64,000 nt of DNA from [Zimmermannella] faecalis ATCC 13722 (GTDB taxonomy: Bacteria; Actinomycetota; Actinomycetes; Actinomycetales; Microbacteriaceae): NCBI RefSeq assembly GCF_000381765.1, contig NZ_KB907075.1, forward strand, positions 124,001 through 188,000. Reading direction: 5' to 3'. Shown piece after piece: positions 41,659 to 50,383 of the stretch. Under the pieces are notes generated by a model. That model did no database searches. It saw nothing but the letters and a program-made list of their open reading frames with translations, and had not been told where the DNA came from. Within the stretch, counting starts at the first letter, position 1. Every line of letters starts with the position of its first letter. Made by a program: the position numbers and the translations under genes.

Positions 41659-41985
41659 CTACGCGGTTGGCTCGGGGCTCGTCGACGGCTCGACGTCGAG
41701 CACGACCTCGAACTCGAGCAGCGACGCGCCCGAGGCGACCGGCTTGCCGTGGCTGCCGGAGTGCGCGGCCTTCGCGTCGCCGTCGCGCCACGCGGCGAAC
41801 GACTCCTCGTCGGCCCACTGGGTCACGACGAAGTAGCGGGTCTCCCCCGCGGTCGGGCGCAGCAGTTGGAAGCCGAGGAACCCCGGCGACTGCTCGATCG
41901 TGCCGGCGCGCTGGGCGAAGCGACGCTCCAGCTCGGCGCCGGCTTCGGCGGGGACATCGATTGCGTTGATCTTGACTACGGCCAT
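41659..41985 (-). CDS. Antibiotic biosynthesis monooxygenase (ABM) domain protein
   Basis: A 108-residue single-domain ferredoxin-like protein. 'VVKINAIDVPAEAGAELERR' opens the ABM fold, followed by 'SPGFLGFQLLRPTAGETRYF' and 'VVTQWADEESFAAWRDGDA', the typical W-xxxxxFxxW core. Small ABM proteins include heme-degrading enzymes (IsdG/MhuD-like) and cofactor-free monooxygenases; 'SHGKPVASGASLLEFEVVLD' resembles the heme-oxygenase-like end. The start is ATG 41985, because the longer frame to 41997 has no supporting site. It is divergent from the mevalonate operon. Confidence 0.78.
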   Translation of the reverse strand: MAVVKINAIDVPAEAGAELERRFAQRAGTIEQSPGFLGFQLLRPTAGETRYFVVTQWADEESFAAWRDGDAKAAHSGSHGKPVASGASLLEFEVVLDVEPSTSPEPTA

Positions 41986-42090
41986 GCGCCAGAGCATAGA
42001 AGGTGACCCTCAGCATCCGCTTGGCATTCGCCCGGCCGCACCCGCCCGCGCTTTCCCCGACACCACCCACGCAGTAAAGTGGGTCGGATC

Positions 42091-42125
42091 AAGCGCGCGG
42101 ACGGGCATTTCCCGGTCGCGCGCTT
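42091..42125 (+). promoter_or_regulatory. Hairpin in the leader upstream of the mevalonate operon
   Basis: A stable stem: AAGCGCGCG pairs with CGCGCGCTT, then a symmetric two-base internal loop (ga/gt), then CGGG-CCCG closing a five-base loop (cattt). It lies 110 bases before the mevalonate kinase ATG in a 250-base gap without a coding region. No U-tract follows, so a terminator is unlikely; a structured leader or operator is possible. I see no strong promoter in this gap. Confidence 0.4.
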
Positions 42126-42235
42126 CGCCTGAGCGCACACGTCGAACGGCCATCGGTTCAGCGAGGTCGGCCCACGATGCGCAAGAATCGATGCAGCACT
42201 CCTCCCACGAAAGACGTCGAACGCGTAGCCAACGT

Positions 42236-43231
42236 ATGAATCATCCGCTTCACCCGAACACGCCCGATACCGCCGCACTCCGCCTCGCGCGGGCCTCTGA
42301 GGTGCGGTCGCTGGGGCACGGCGAGGTGCACGGCAAAGTGATTCTCATCGGCGAGCACGCCGTCGTCTACGGCCAGCCGGCGATCGCGCTGCCCGTCACG
42401 AGCGTCACCGCGCAGGTCGAGCTGCGCCGCTACGACGCCGCCCACATCGACAGCGACCTCTACGTCGGCCTGTCGACCGTCGCACCCGACGAGGTCGAGC
42501 CGGTGCGCGCGGCCGTGCGCGCCGTGAGCCGGGTCGTGGGCTTCGCCGAAGACGAGGTGGGCGTCACTATCCGCTCGACGATTCCCGTGGCCCGCGGCCT
42601 CGGCTCGTCGGCCGCCGTCGCCGCCGCGATCGTCGAGGCGGCGAGCGAGGCGTCGGGCGTCGACCTCACCGACGACGAGCGCTACGAGCTCATCCAGACC
42701 TCTGAGCGCATCGCCCACGGCACGCCGAGCGGGCTGGATGCGCGCACGGTGGTTTCCGACGTTCCCCTCCTTTTCCAGCAGGGCGAGACCACCGACCTCA
42801 CCGTCGGCGCCGAGTTCGGCTTCGTCATCGCCGACACCGGCAACGCGAGCGCGACCGCCCCGGCCCTCGCCGGCGTGCGCGCGCTGCTCGCGACCGAGCC
42901 CGAGATGGTCGAAGACGCGATCGGGCGCCTCGGCGAGCTCACGCTGCAGGCGCGCGACGCGCTCGCCGCGGGCGACGCCGACCTGCTCGGCGCGAGCCTC
43001 AACGAGGCCCACACGCACCTCGGGCGCATCGACGTGAGCTCACCCGAACTCGACTCGCTCGTCGAGGCCGCGCGGGCCGCGGGCGCGCTCGGCGCTAAAC
43101 TGACGGGCGGCGGACTCGGCGGCTGCATCATTGCCCTGGCCGCCACCCCAGCCGCCTCCGGCGAGCTCGCCGATGCCCTGACGACCGCGGGGGCGGCCCG
43201 CGTCTGGAGCATGACCCTGAAGGCTTCGTAA
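42236..43231 (+). CDS. mvk: Mevalonate kinase
   Basis: A 331-residue GHMP kinase: mevalonate + ATP to 5-phosphomevalonate. 'GKVILIGEHAVVYGQPAIAL' is the MVK N-terminal signature; the ATP loop is 'PVARGLGSSAAVAAAIVEA'; 'AHGTPSGLDARTV' holds the catalytic Asp; and 'LGAKLTGGGLGGCIIALA' is GHMP motif 3. An in-frame ATG at 42191 would add 15 basic residues; neither start has a clear ribosome site. It is the first of six coupled mevalonate genes in the order known from Streptomyces sp. CL190. The stop overlaps the next ATG by one base. Confidence 0.95.
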   Translation: MNHPLHPNTPDTAALRLARASEVRSLGHGEVHGKVILIGEHAVVYGQPAIALPVTSVTAQVELRRYDAAHIDSDLYVGLSTVAPDEVEPVRAAVRAVSRVVGFAEDEVGVTIRSTIPVARGLGSSAAVAAAIVEAASEASGVDLTDDERYELIQTSERIAHGTPSGLDARTVVSDVPLLFQQGETTDLTVGAEFGFVIADTGNASATAPALAGVRALLATEPEMVEDAIGRLGELTLQARDALAAGDADLLGASLNEAHTHLGRIDVSSPELDSLVEAARAAGALGAKLTGGGLGGCIIALAATPAASGELADALTTAGAARVWSMTLKAS

Positions 43232-44214
43232 TGACCACGGCCACCGCCCGCGCGTACCCGAACATGGCGCTCGTCAAGTACTGGGGCAAGCGCGACGCCG
43301 AACTCATGCTGCCGCTCACCGGCAGCCTGTCGATGACGCTCGACGCGTATCCGACCACGACCACCGTGACGCTCGCGCCCGACGCGACCGACGATGTCTT
43401 CGAGCTGAACGGCGCCGAGGTCGACGGCGAGCCGCGCCGCCGCGTGGTGGCGTTTCTCGACCTCGTGCGCGAGCGGTCGGGCCGCCGCGAGCGCGCCATC
43501 GTGCGCTCGCACAACGAGGTGCCGACCGCGGCCGGCCTCGCCTCGTCGGCCTCGGGCTTCGCGGCGCTCGCCCTCGCGGCGGCGCAGGTATACGGCCTCT
43601 CGACCGACCCGGCGAGCGTGAGCCGCCTCGCGCGGCGCGGCTCGGGCTCGGCGACGCGTTCGGTCATCGACTCGATGGCGGTCTGGCACGCCGGCACCGA
43701 CGATGAGTCGTCGTTTGCCGAGCGGGTCGAGGCGCCCGAGATCCGCATGGTCGTCGTCGTGCTCGACGCCGGCAACAAAGAGATTTCGAGCCGCGAGGCG
43801 ATGCGCCGCACGATCGCGACATCGCCGTACCTCGACGCCTGGGTCACCTCGACCGAGGCGTCGCTCACTGAGATGCTCGACGCGTGCGCGGCCGGCGACT
43901 TCACCCGCATGGGCGAGATCACCGAGCTGAGCGCGATGCGGATGCACGCGGCGATTCAGGCGTGCGACCCGCCGATTCGCTACCTCGCGCCAAGCTCGAT
44001 CGCGGTGTTCGAGAAGATTCGCGCGCTGCGCGACGGCGGCATCGAGGCGTACGGCACGGCCGACGCCGGCCCGAACGTCGTCGCGATCACGCGCCCGGGC
44101 GACGCCGAGCGCGTCGCCGAAGCCCTTGCCGAGTACGGCCCCGTGCGCATTGTGGGGCCCGGCCCCGGCGCCCACCTGCTCGACTCCGACGAAGACGGGC
44201 AGGTTGCACGTTGA
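43231..44214 (+). CDS. mvaD: Diphosphomevalonate decarboxylase
   Basis: A 327-residue GHMP enzyme: mevalonate 5-diphosphate + ATP to isopentenyl diphosphate + CO2. 'ARAYPNMALVKYWGKRDAEL' is the family signature, followed by 'LTGSLSMTLD', the loop 'PTAAGLASSASGFAALALA' and 'LARRGSGSATRSVIDSMAVW' that contains the phosphate-binding part. The C-terminal 'AYGTADAGPNVVAIT' resembles the family motif. The start overlaps the kinase stop, and its stop overlaps the TTG start of the next gene, so the whole series is translationally coupled. Confidence 0.95.
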   Translation: MTTATARAYPNMALVKYWGKRDAELMLPLTGSLSMTLDAYPTTTTVTLAPDATDDVFELNGAEVDGEPRRRVVAFLDLVRERSGRRERAIVRSHNEVPTAAGLASSASGFAALALAAAQVYGLSTDPASVSRLARRGSGSATRSVIDSMAVWHAGTDDESSFAERVEAPEIRMVVVVLDAGNKEISSREAMRRTIATSPYLDAWVTSTEASLTEMLDACAAGDFTRMGEITELSAMRMHAAIQACDPPIRYLAPSSIAVFEKIRALRDGGIEAYGTADAGPNVVAITRPGDAERVAEALAEYGPVRIVGPGPGAHLLDSDEDGQVAR

Positions 44215-45314
44215 TCGAAGTTCACGCCCCCGGCAAGCTCTACATCGCCGGCGAGTACGCCGTCGTTGAGCCCGGCGTTCCCGCCGTACTCATCGCGGTC
44301 GACCGCTGCCTCACGGTGCGCCTCACCGAGAGCGACGGCGCGGGCCGCGTGTTCTCGAGCGAGTACGGCCGCATGCCCGTCGTGTGGACCCGCGACGACG
44401 ACAGCTCCGGCATCGTCATCGAGCACCAGCCGGTCGACTACGTCATGGCCGCGATCGACATCATTGAGCGCCTCGCGACCGAGCGCGGTCTCGAGCCGCA
44501 CTACTACGACCTCCACATCGACAGCCAGCTCGACGACCCGAGCGGCCGCAAGTTCGGCCTCGGCTCGTCGGCGGCGGTCGTCGTCGCGACGATCGGCGCG
44601 ATCGACGAGTACTACGGCCTCGGCCTCAGCCTCGTCGAGCGGTTCAAGCTCGCGCTGCTCGCGACCGCCACGGTGTCGCCGCGCAGCTCGGGCGGCGACC
44701 TCGCCGCGAGCACGTTCGGCGGCTGGATTCGCTACACCGGCCCCGACCGCGCACAGCTGCTCGTCGACCTCGCGGGCGGCAGCGTGACGGATGCGCTGGC
44801 CTCGAGCGGCTGGGACCCGTTCAGCGTCACCGAGCTGCCGAGCCCGGCCGGCCTCGAGCTCCTCGTGGGTTGGACCGGCTCGCCCGCCTCCACCGAGCGC
44901 CTCGTGAGCGGCGTCGAGCGCAAGAGCCCCTCGAGCGACCCGCGCCACGGCGACTTCATCGTCGAGAGCAGCAACCTCGTCGACTCGCTCGTCGGCGCCC
45001 TCCTCACGGGCGACAGCGCGGCCGCGCTCGACATTCTGCGCGAGGCCCGCGGCCTGCTGCAGGGCCTCGGAGAGAACACGGGCATCCGCATCGAGACCGA
45101 CAAGCTCCGCACCCTCTGCGAGGTCGCCGAGCGCAACGGCGCCGCCGCGAAGCCGTCCGGCGCGGGCGGCGGCGACTGCGGCATCGTGCTCGCGCCGACG
45201 AGCGCCGACCGCGACGCGATCCTGCGAGACTGGGATGCGGCGGGCATCCGCCGACTGGATCTCGCGGTGCACGCCGCGAAGGGGGCACCGAAGGGGGCCG
45301 AGAACGATCGCTAG
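44211..45314 (+). CDS. pmk: Phosphomevalonate kinase
   Basis: A 367-residue GHMP kinase: 5-phosphomevalonate + ATP to 5-diphosphomevalonate. 'IEVHAPGKLYIAGEYAVVEP' is the N-terminal motif, 'GRKFGLGSSAAVVVATIGAI' the ATP loop, 'SPRSSGGDLAASTFGGWIRY' a PMK-type active-site segment and 'AAKPSGAGGGDCGIVLAP' motif 3. The start is TTG at 44211, overlapping the preceding stop by four bases. The alternative upstream frame is only an antisense-like shadow of mvaD. Confidence 0.95.
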   Translation: MIEVHAPGKLYIAGEYAVVEPGVPAVLIAVDRCLTVRLTESDGAGRVFSSEYGRMPVVWTRDDDSSGIVIEHQPVDYVMAAIDIIERLATERGLEPHYYDLHIDSQLDDPSGRKFGLGSSAAVVVATIGAIDEYYGLGLSLVERFKLALLATATVSPRSSGGDLAASTFGGWIRYTGPDRAQLLVDLAGGSVTDALASSGWDPFSVTELPSPAGLELLVGWTGSPASTERLVSGVERKSPSSDPRHGDFIVESSNLVDSLVGALLTGDSAAALDILREARGLLQGLGENTGIRIETDKLRTLCEVAERNGAAAKPSGAGGGDCGIVLAPTSADRDAILRDWDAAGIRRLDLAVHAAKGAPKGAENDR

Positions 45315-46416
45315 CGACGACCGCGCCACGCGCAGCCTGGGATCGACGCGCAAGGACGACCACATTCGGCTCGCCGCCGAGCAGCGTCGCGAGCCCGCGG
45401 CGCGCAACGAGTTCGACGATGTCGAGTTCGTGCATCACGCGCTCGACGGCATCGACGTGGAGCGCATCGACCTCGCGGCGCACGTCGGCGACTGGACCTG
45501 GCCCGTTCCCCTCTACATCAACGGCATGACGGGCGGCAGCGACACGGCGCTCGGCGTGAACCGCACCCTCGCCCGGGCCGCGCGGGTCGCCGGCCTGCCG
45601 ATGGCCTCGGGCTCGGTCGGCATCGCGATCGACGACCCCGACGCCGCCGCGAGCTTCACCGTCATTCGCGACGAGAACCCCGATGGCTTCGTCATGGCGA
45701 ACATTGGCGCTGGCCGCCCCGCCGACCACGGCCGCCGCGCCGTTGAGCTGCTCGGCGCCGACGCGCTGCAGCTGCACGTGAACGCGGTGCAGGAGACCGT
45801 GATGCCCGAGGGCAGCCGCGAGTTCAGCGGGTGGCTGCGCGGCGTCGAGGCGACCGTCGCGGCCGCGGGCGTGCCCGTCATCGTGAAAGAGGTCGGGTTC
45901 GGCCTGAGCCGCCGCACCCTGCGGCGACTCGCCGACATCGGCGTGCGCATCGCCGACGTGAGCGGCACGGGCGGCACGAACTTCGCCCGCATCGAGAGCG
46001 CCCGCGGCGAAGACGGCTTCGCGTACCTCGCGGCGCACGGCAGCTCCGCGGTCGCCTGCCTGCTCGACGCCCCGGCCGACGGCCCGCAGCTGCTCGCCTC
46101 GGGCGGCGTGCGCACCCCTTACGACGTCGTGAAGGCGCTCGCGCTCGGCGCCCGCGCGGTTGGCGTCGCCGGCACCTTCCTGACGCTCGCGCTCGAGGGC
46201 GATGCCGAGCGCACCGCCGCGGCGCTCGAGCGCTGGTGCACCGAGCTCCGCATGCTCCACGCGCTGCTCGGCGCCGAAACGCCCGCCGCACTCGCGCACA
46301 CCGACCTGCTCGTGCGCGGCCGCGCCCGCGAGTTCGCCGAGCTGCGCGGCATCGACCTGACCGCACTGACCAACCGAAGCCAGCCCGCCCAACGATCCGA
46401 CGAGGAGTCCCGATGA
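45235..46416 (+). CDS. fni: Type 2 isopentenyl-diphosphate delta-isomerase
   Basis: A 393-residue FMN- and NADPH-dependent isomerase interconverting IPP and DMAPP. 'STRKDDHIRLAAEQ' is the N-terminal core; 'INGMTGGSDTALGVNRTLAR', 'MASGSVGIAIDDPDAAASFT', 'LQLHVNAVQETVMPEGSREF' and 'ASGGVRTPYDVVKALALGAR' are FMN-enzyme motifs. The start is odd: between ATG 45235, 80 bases inside pmk, and the conserved domain there is no ATG, GTG or TTG in frame. Either a 40-residue basic extension is made, or translation begins at a rare codon such as ATC 45307, which is preceded by AAGGGGG. The stop overlaps the HMGR start (ATGA). Confidence 0.92.
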   Translation: MRRASADWISRCTPRRGHRRGPRTIASDDRATRSLGSTRKDDHIRLAAEQRREPAARNEFDDVEFVHHALDGIDVERIDLAAHVGDWTWPVPLYINGMTGGSDTALGVNRTLARAARVAGLPMASGSVGIAIDDPDAAASFTVIRDENPDGFVMANIGAGRPADHGRRAVELLGADALQLHVNAVQETVMPEGSREFSGWLRGVEATVAAAGVPVIVKEVGFGLSRRTLRRLADIGVRIADVSGTGGTNFARIESARGEDGFAYLAAHGSSAVACLLDAPADGPQLLASGGVRTPYDVVKALALGARAVGVAGTFLTLALEGDAERTAAALERWCTELRMLHALLGAETPAALAHTDLLVRGRAREFAELRGIDLTALTNRSQPAQRSDEESR

Positions 46417-47462
46417 CCCAGCGCGAACAGCTCTTCACGCCCATCCCCACGAGCTGGGTCGGGCCGATTCGCATCAGCGGCAACGCGCTCAACGAAGAGG
46501 TGCAGGTGCCGCTCGCGACCTACGAGACGCCCCTGTGGCCGTCGGTCGGGCGCGGCGCCCGCGTATCCCGCTTCGTCGAGGGCGGCATCCGCGCGACCGT
46601 CGTCGACGAGCGCATGACCCGCTCGTCGCTGTTCGTCGCAAGGGATGCGGGCCACGCGTTCGAGGCCTGGCAGCAGATCTCGGCGCGGGCCGACGAGCTG
46701 CGCGACGCCGTCGCAGCGCAGAGCCGCTTCGCCCGCCTCATCGAGGTGCACGAGGAGATCGTCGGCAACCTGCTCTACCTGCGCTTCGCGTTCACGACGG
46801 GCGACGCCTCGGGCCACAACATGGTGACGCAGGCGGCCGACACGCTCATGAACCTCATCCTGTCGTGGGAGCTCGGGCTCGACTACGGCTCGGTCTCGGC
46901 GAACTACTGCAGCGACAAGAAGGCGACCGCCGTCAACGGCGTGCTCGGCCGTGGCCGTAACGTCGTCGCCGAGATCCTGATTCCGCACGACATCGTGCGC
47001 GACAAGCTCCGCACCTCGACCGACCGCATGGTCGACCTCGTCGTGCGCAAAAACCTCGTCGGCTCGACGATCGCCGGCGCCTTGCGCTCGGCGAACGCGC
47101 ACTACGCGAACATGCTGCTCGGCTTCTATCTCGCGACGGGGCAGGATGCGGCAAACATCGTCGAGGGCTCGCAGGGCATCACCTACGCCGAAGCTCGCGA
47201 AGAAGGTTTGTACTTCTCGTGCACGCTTCCGCACCTGATCGTCGGTACGGTTGGCAATGGCAAGGATCTCCCGGCCGTCGAAGAGGCGCTGACGCGGCTC
47301 GGCTGCCGGGAGGAGCGCGAGCCTGGCGCGAACTCGCGTCGCCTGGCGGCGATGATCGCGGCGGCGGTGCTGTGCGGCGAACTGTCGCTGCTCGCCGCAC
47401 AGACGAATCCGGGCGAGCTCATGCGCTCGCACATCGCGCTTGAGCGCAAGGAAGGGAAGTAA
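46413..47462 (+). CDS. hmgR: Hydroxymethylglutaryl-CoA reductase
   Basis: A 349-residue enzyme reducing HMG-CoA to mevalonate. 'VPLATYETPLWPSVGRGARV' carries the catalytic Glu38; 'TTGDASGHNMVTQAADTLM' (131-149) is the cofactor-binding loop; and 'SANYCSDKKATAVNGVLGRG' has the catalytic Lys (169/170). The SDKKATAVN form is class I-like (NADPH type), as in other actinobacteria with this pathway. GAGGAG precedes the ATG by 6 bases, and it overlaps the isomerase stop. This is the rate-setting step of the mevalonate pathway. Confidence 0.94.
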   Translation: MTQREQLFTPIPTSWVGPIRISGNALNEEVQVPLATYETPLWPSVGRGARVSRFVEGGIRATVVDERMTRSSLFVARDAGHAFEAWQQISARADELRDAVAAQSRFARLIEVHEEIVGNLLYLRFAFTTGDASGHNMVTQAADTLMNLILSWELGLDYGSVSANYCSDKKATAVNGVLGRGRNVVAEILIPHDIVRDKLRTSTDRMVDLVVRKNLVGSTIAGALRSANAHYANMLLGFYLATGQDAANIVEGSQGITYAEAREEGLYFSCTLPHLIVGTVGNGKDLPAVEEALTRLGCREEREPGANSRRLAAMIAAAVLCGELSLLAAQTNPGELMRSHIALERKEGK

Positions 47463-47467
47463 CCCGT

Positions 47468-48622
47468 ATGGCCAGCTTCGGCATCGATGACATCGAGCTC
47501 GCGACGACCCACTACGCCCTCGACCTCGAGGCGCTCGCAAACGCCCGCGGCGTCGACCCCGCGAAGTTCGAGCTCGGGCTCGGGCAGACCCGCATGGGAG
47601 TGCCCGCCCCCGACGAAGATGCCGTCACGATGGCCGCGACCGCCGCGGCCCGACTGCTTGAGCGCACCGGAACCGAGGGCATCCGCCAGCTGCTGTTCGC
47701 GACCGAGACGGGCGTCGACCAGTCGAAGTCGGGCGGGATGTTCGTGCACGGGCTGCTCGGCCTGCCGTCGAACATGCGCGTGGCCGAGATCAAGCAGGCC
47801 TGCTACGCCGGCACCGTCGCGCTGCAGACCGCGATCAGCTCGCTCGTGCGCGAGCCCGACGCGAAGGTGCTCGTCGTCATGAGCGACATCGCCCGCTACG
47901 AGCTCGACTCGTCGGGCGAGCCGACGCAGGGCGCCGCGGCCGTCGCGATGCTCGTCACGGCGAACCCGCGCCTCGTCGAGATCGAGGCCGAGACCGGCAT
48001 GTACAGCGCCGACGTCAACGACTTCTGGCGCCCGAACGACTCGACGACCGCGATCGTCGACGGCGCGCTCTCGCTCACCGCGTACCTCGACGCGCTCATG
48101 GGGTCGTGGGACGACTACCGGGCGAACGGCGGCCACGACATCGCCGAGATCGACCGGTTCCTCTACCACCAGCCCTTCACGAAGATGGCGCGCAAGGGCC
48201 ACCGCAAGCTCGTGCAGCACGCCGGCGGCGAGGTCGGCGAAGAGGTGCTCGAGTCGAGCTTCACCTACAACCGCGTGCTCGGGAACAGCTACGGCGCGTC
48301 GATCTACTCGGCGCTCGCCGCGCTGCTGCACCACGAAGACGACCTCGCGGGCAAGCGCATCGGCTTCTACAGCTACGGCTCGGGCAGCATCGGCGAGTAC
48401 TTCACGGGCACCGTCGTGCCGGGCTACGCCGAGCACGTGCACGTCGAGCCGATTCAGACCGAGCTCGCGACGCGCGAGTCGATCGACTTCGACCGCTACG
48501 TCGAGCTGCACGAGACGGTGCTACCGAGCGGCACCGACGTCGAGACCGAGCGCGTCACGACGGCGCCGTTCCGGTTCTCGGGCATTCGCGGCGGCGCGCG
48601 CCAGTACGAGCGCACGGCGTAG
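47468..48622 (+). CDS. hmgS: Hydroxymethylglutaryl-CoA synthase
   Basis: A 384-residue thiolase-fold enzyme condensing acetyl-CoA and acetoacetyl-CoA to HMG-CoA. The catalytic Cys112 lies in 'AEIKQACYAGTVALQ' and the acid Glu80 in 'LLFATETGVDQSKSGG'. 'IDRFLYHQPFTKMARKGHRK' carries the active-site His, and 'NRVLGNSYGASIYSALAALL' the region near the C-terminal motif. It follows HMGR by 5 bases and ends the operon; a small hairpin (GGCAC-cacga-GTGCC) follows the stop. No acetoacetyl-CoA thiolase is linked. Confidence 0.95.
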   Translation: MASFGIDDIELATTHYALDLEALANARGVDPAKFELGLGQTRMGVPAPDEDAVTMAATAAARLLERTGTEGIRQLLFATETGVDQSKSGGMFVHGLLGLPSNMRVAEIKQACYAGTVALQTAISSLVREPDAKVLVVMSDIARYELDSSGEPTQGAAAVAMLVTANPRLVEIEAETGMYSADVNDFWRPNDSTTAIVDGALSLTAYLDALMGSWDDYRANGGHDIAEIDRFLYHQPFTKMARKGHRKLVQHAGGEVGEEVLESSFTYNRVLGNSYGASIYSALAALLHHEDDLAGKRIGFYSYGSGSIGEYFTGTVVPGYAEHVHVEPIQTELATRESIDFDRYVELHETVLPSGTDVETERVTTAPFRFSGIRGGARQYERTA

Positions 48623-48741
48623 GGGGCGGGGGCACCACGAGTGCCACTCTGGCAATAACCCGCAGAAAGTTCGACATATCCGATAGTTCGCGGGCTCGCA
48701 GGTCATGACAATGTAAGGACATACCTCGAGAAAGGACCGCA

Positions 48742-50241
48742 ATGACGAACCTTCCCACCCTGCCTCACTGGATCGGCGGCGCCGAAGTCAGCCCCGAGAA
48801 CTCGCGCACCGCGCCCGTCTTCGACCCGGCCCTCGGCACCGAGACGAAGCGCGTCGTGCTCGCCGAGCAGACCGACGTCGAGCAGGCCGTTGCCTCGGCC
48901 CGCGAGGCCTACCTCTCGTGGCGCGACGTGTCGCTCGCGAAGCGCACCGCGATCATCTTCCGGTTCCGCGAACTCCTCAACGAGCGCAAGGAAGAGCTCG
49001 CCGAGATCATCACCTCGGAGCACGGCAAGGTGCTCAGCGACGCGCTCGGCGAGATCTCGCGTGCGCAGGAGGTCGTCGAGTACGCGTGCGGCATCACGTC
49101 GCACCTGCGCGGCCACTTCTCGGAGCAGGTCTCGACCGGCTTCGACATCCACTCGGTGCAGCAGCCGATCGGCGTCGCGGCGATCATCTCACCCTTCAAC
49201 TTCCCCGCCATGGTGCCGGGCTGGTTCTTCCCCATCGCGATCGCCGCCGGTAACTCGGTCGTGCTCAAGCCCTCCGAGAAGGACCCCTCGGCCGCGAACT
49301 GGTTCGGCCAGCTGTGGAAGGAAGCGGGACTCCCCGACGGCGTGTTCAACGTGCTCCACGGCGACAAGGTGGCGGTGGATGCGCTGCTCACGCACCCCGA
49401 CGTCGCGTCGGTGTCGTTCGTGGGTTCGACCCCGATCGCGAAGTACGTCTACGAGACCGGCACGGCACACGGCAAGCGCGTGCAGGCCCTCGGCGGCGCG
49501 AAGAACCACATGCTCGTGCTGCCCGACGCCGACCTCGACCTCGTGGCCGACTCGGCGATCAACGCAGGCTTCGGCTCGGCTGGTGAGCGCTGCATGGCGA
49601 TCTCGGTCGTCGTTGCGGTCGAGCCCGTCGCCGACGAGCTCATCTCGAAGGTTGTTGACCGCATGGGCCAGCTCCGCGTCGGCGACGGCCGCCGCGGCTG
49701 CGACATGGGCCCCCTCGTCACCGAGGCGCACCGCGACAAGGTCGCGGGCTACATCGACGTCGCGATCGAAGACGGCGCCGAGGTTGTCGTTGACGGCCGC
49801 GGCATCGAGGTCGACGGCGAGGCCGGTGGCTTCTGGCTCGGTCCGACCCTGATCGACAAGGTTCCCACCTCGTCAAAGGTGTACACCGAGGAGATCTTCG
49901 GCCCCGTGCTCGCCGTCGTGCGCGTGCAGTCGTACGAGGAGGGCGTGGAGCTCATCAACTCGGGCGCCTTCGGCAACGGCACCGCGATCTTCACGAACGA
50001 CGGTGGCGCCGCCCGCCGTTTCCAGCGCGAGATCGAGGTCGGTATGGTCGGCATCAACGTGCCGATTCCGGTGCCGATCGCGACCTACTCGTTCGGTGGC
50101 TGGAAGCAGTCGCTCTTCGGCGACACGAAGGCCCACGGCGCCGAGGGCGTGAAGTTCTTCACGCAGCAGAAGGCGATCACGACCCGCTGGCTCGACCCGA
50201 GCCACGGCGGCATCAACCTCGGGTTCCCGCAGACCGACTAG
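48742..50241 (+). CDS. mmsA: CoA-acylating (methyl)malonate-semialdehyde dehydrogenase
   Basis: A 499-residue aldehyde dehydrogenase that forms acyl-CoA and CO2 from (methyl)malonate semialdehyde with NAD and CoA. The nucleophile is Cys284 in 'GFGSAGERCMAISVV'. 'VQALGGAKNHMLVLPDADLD' replaces the usual E-LGGK motif, which is diagnostic of MMSDH because these lack the general-base Glu. 'PFNFPAMVPGWFFPIAIAAG' is also typical. AGAAAGGA precedes the ATG. It is followed by a PucR regulator (opposite strand) and an aminotransferase gene; together they fit beta-alanine or valine/inositol catabolism. Confidence 0.93.
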   Translation: MTNLPTLPHWIGGAEVSPENSRTAPVFDPALGTETKRVVLAEQTDVEQAVASAREAYLSWRDVSLAKRTAIIFRFRELLNERKEELAEIITSEHGKVLSDALGEISRAQEVVEYACGITSHLRGHFSEQVSTGFDIHSVQQPIGVAAIISPFNFPAMVPGWFFPIAIAAGNSVVLKPSEKDPSAANWFGQLWKEAGLPDGVFNVLHGDKVAVDALLTHPDVASVSFVGSTPIAKYVYETGTAHGKRVQALGGAKNHMLVLPDADLDLVADSAINAGFGSAGERCMAISVVVAVEPVADELISKVVDRMGQLRVGDGRRGCDMGPLVTEAHRDKVAGYIDVAIEDGAEVVVDGRGIEVDGEAGGFWLGPTLIDKVPTSSKVYTEEIFGPVLAVVRVQSYEEGVELINSGAFGNGTAIFTNDGGAARRFQREIEVGMVGINVPIPVPIATYSFGGWKQSLFGDTKAHGAEGVKFFTQQKAITTRWLDPSHGGINLGFPQTD

Positions 50242-50280
50242 TCCAGACCGACTAGTCCGGCGCATCCGCCCGCCGCCCGC

Positions 50281-50339
50281 ATGGGTTGGCAGAAAGGCAC
50301 CCTCGAGTTCGGCTCGAGGGTGCCTTTTTGACAACCCAT
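50281..50339 (+). terminator. Strong Rho-independent terminator after mmsA
   Basis: AAAGGCACCCTCGAG (50293-50307), loop TTCGG, then the perfect complement at 50313-50327 running into a T-rich TTTTTG. An outer pair ATGGGTTG/CAACCCAT (50281-50288 and 50332-50339) encloses it. It can also act on the convergent PucR message. Confidence 0.85.
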
Positions 50340-50383
50340 GGGGCTTGGATGGGGGCGGATGGGGCGGGCTTGGATGCGCGCGC

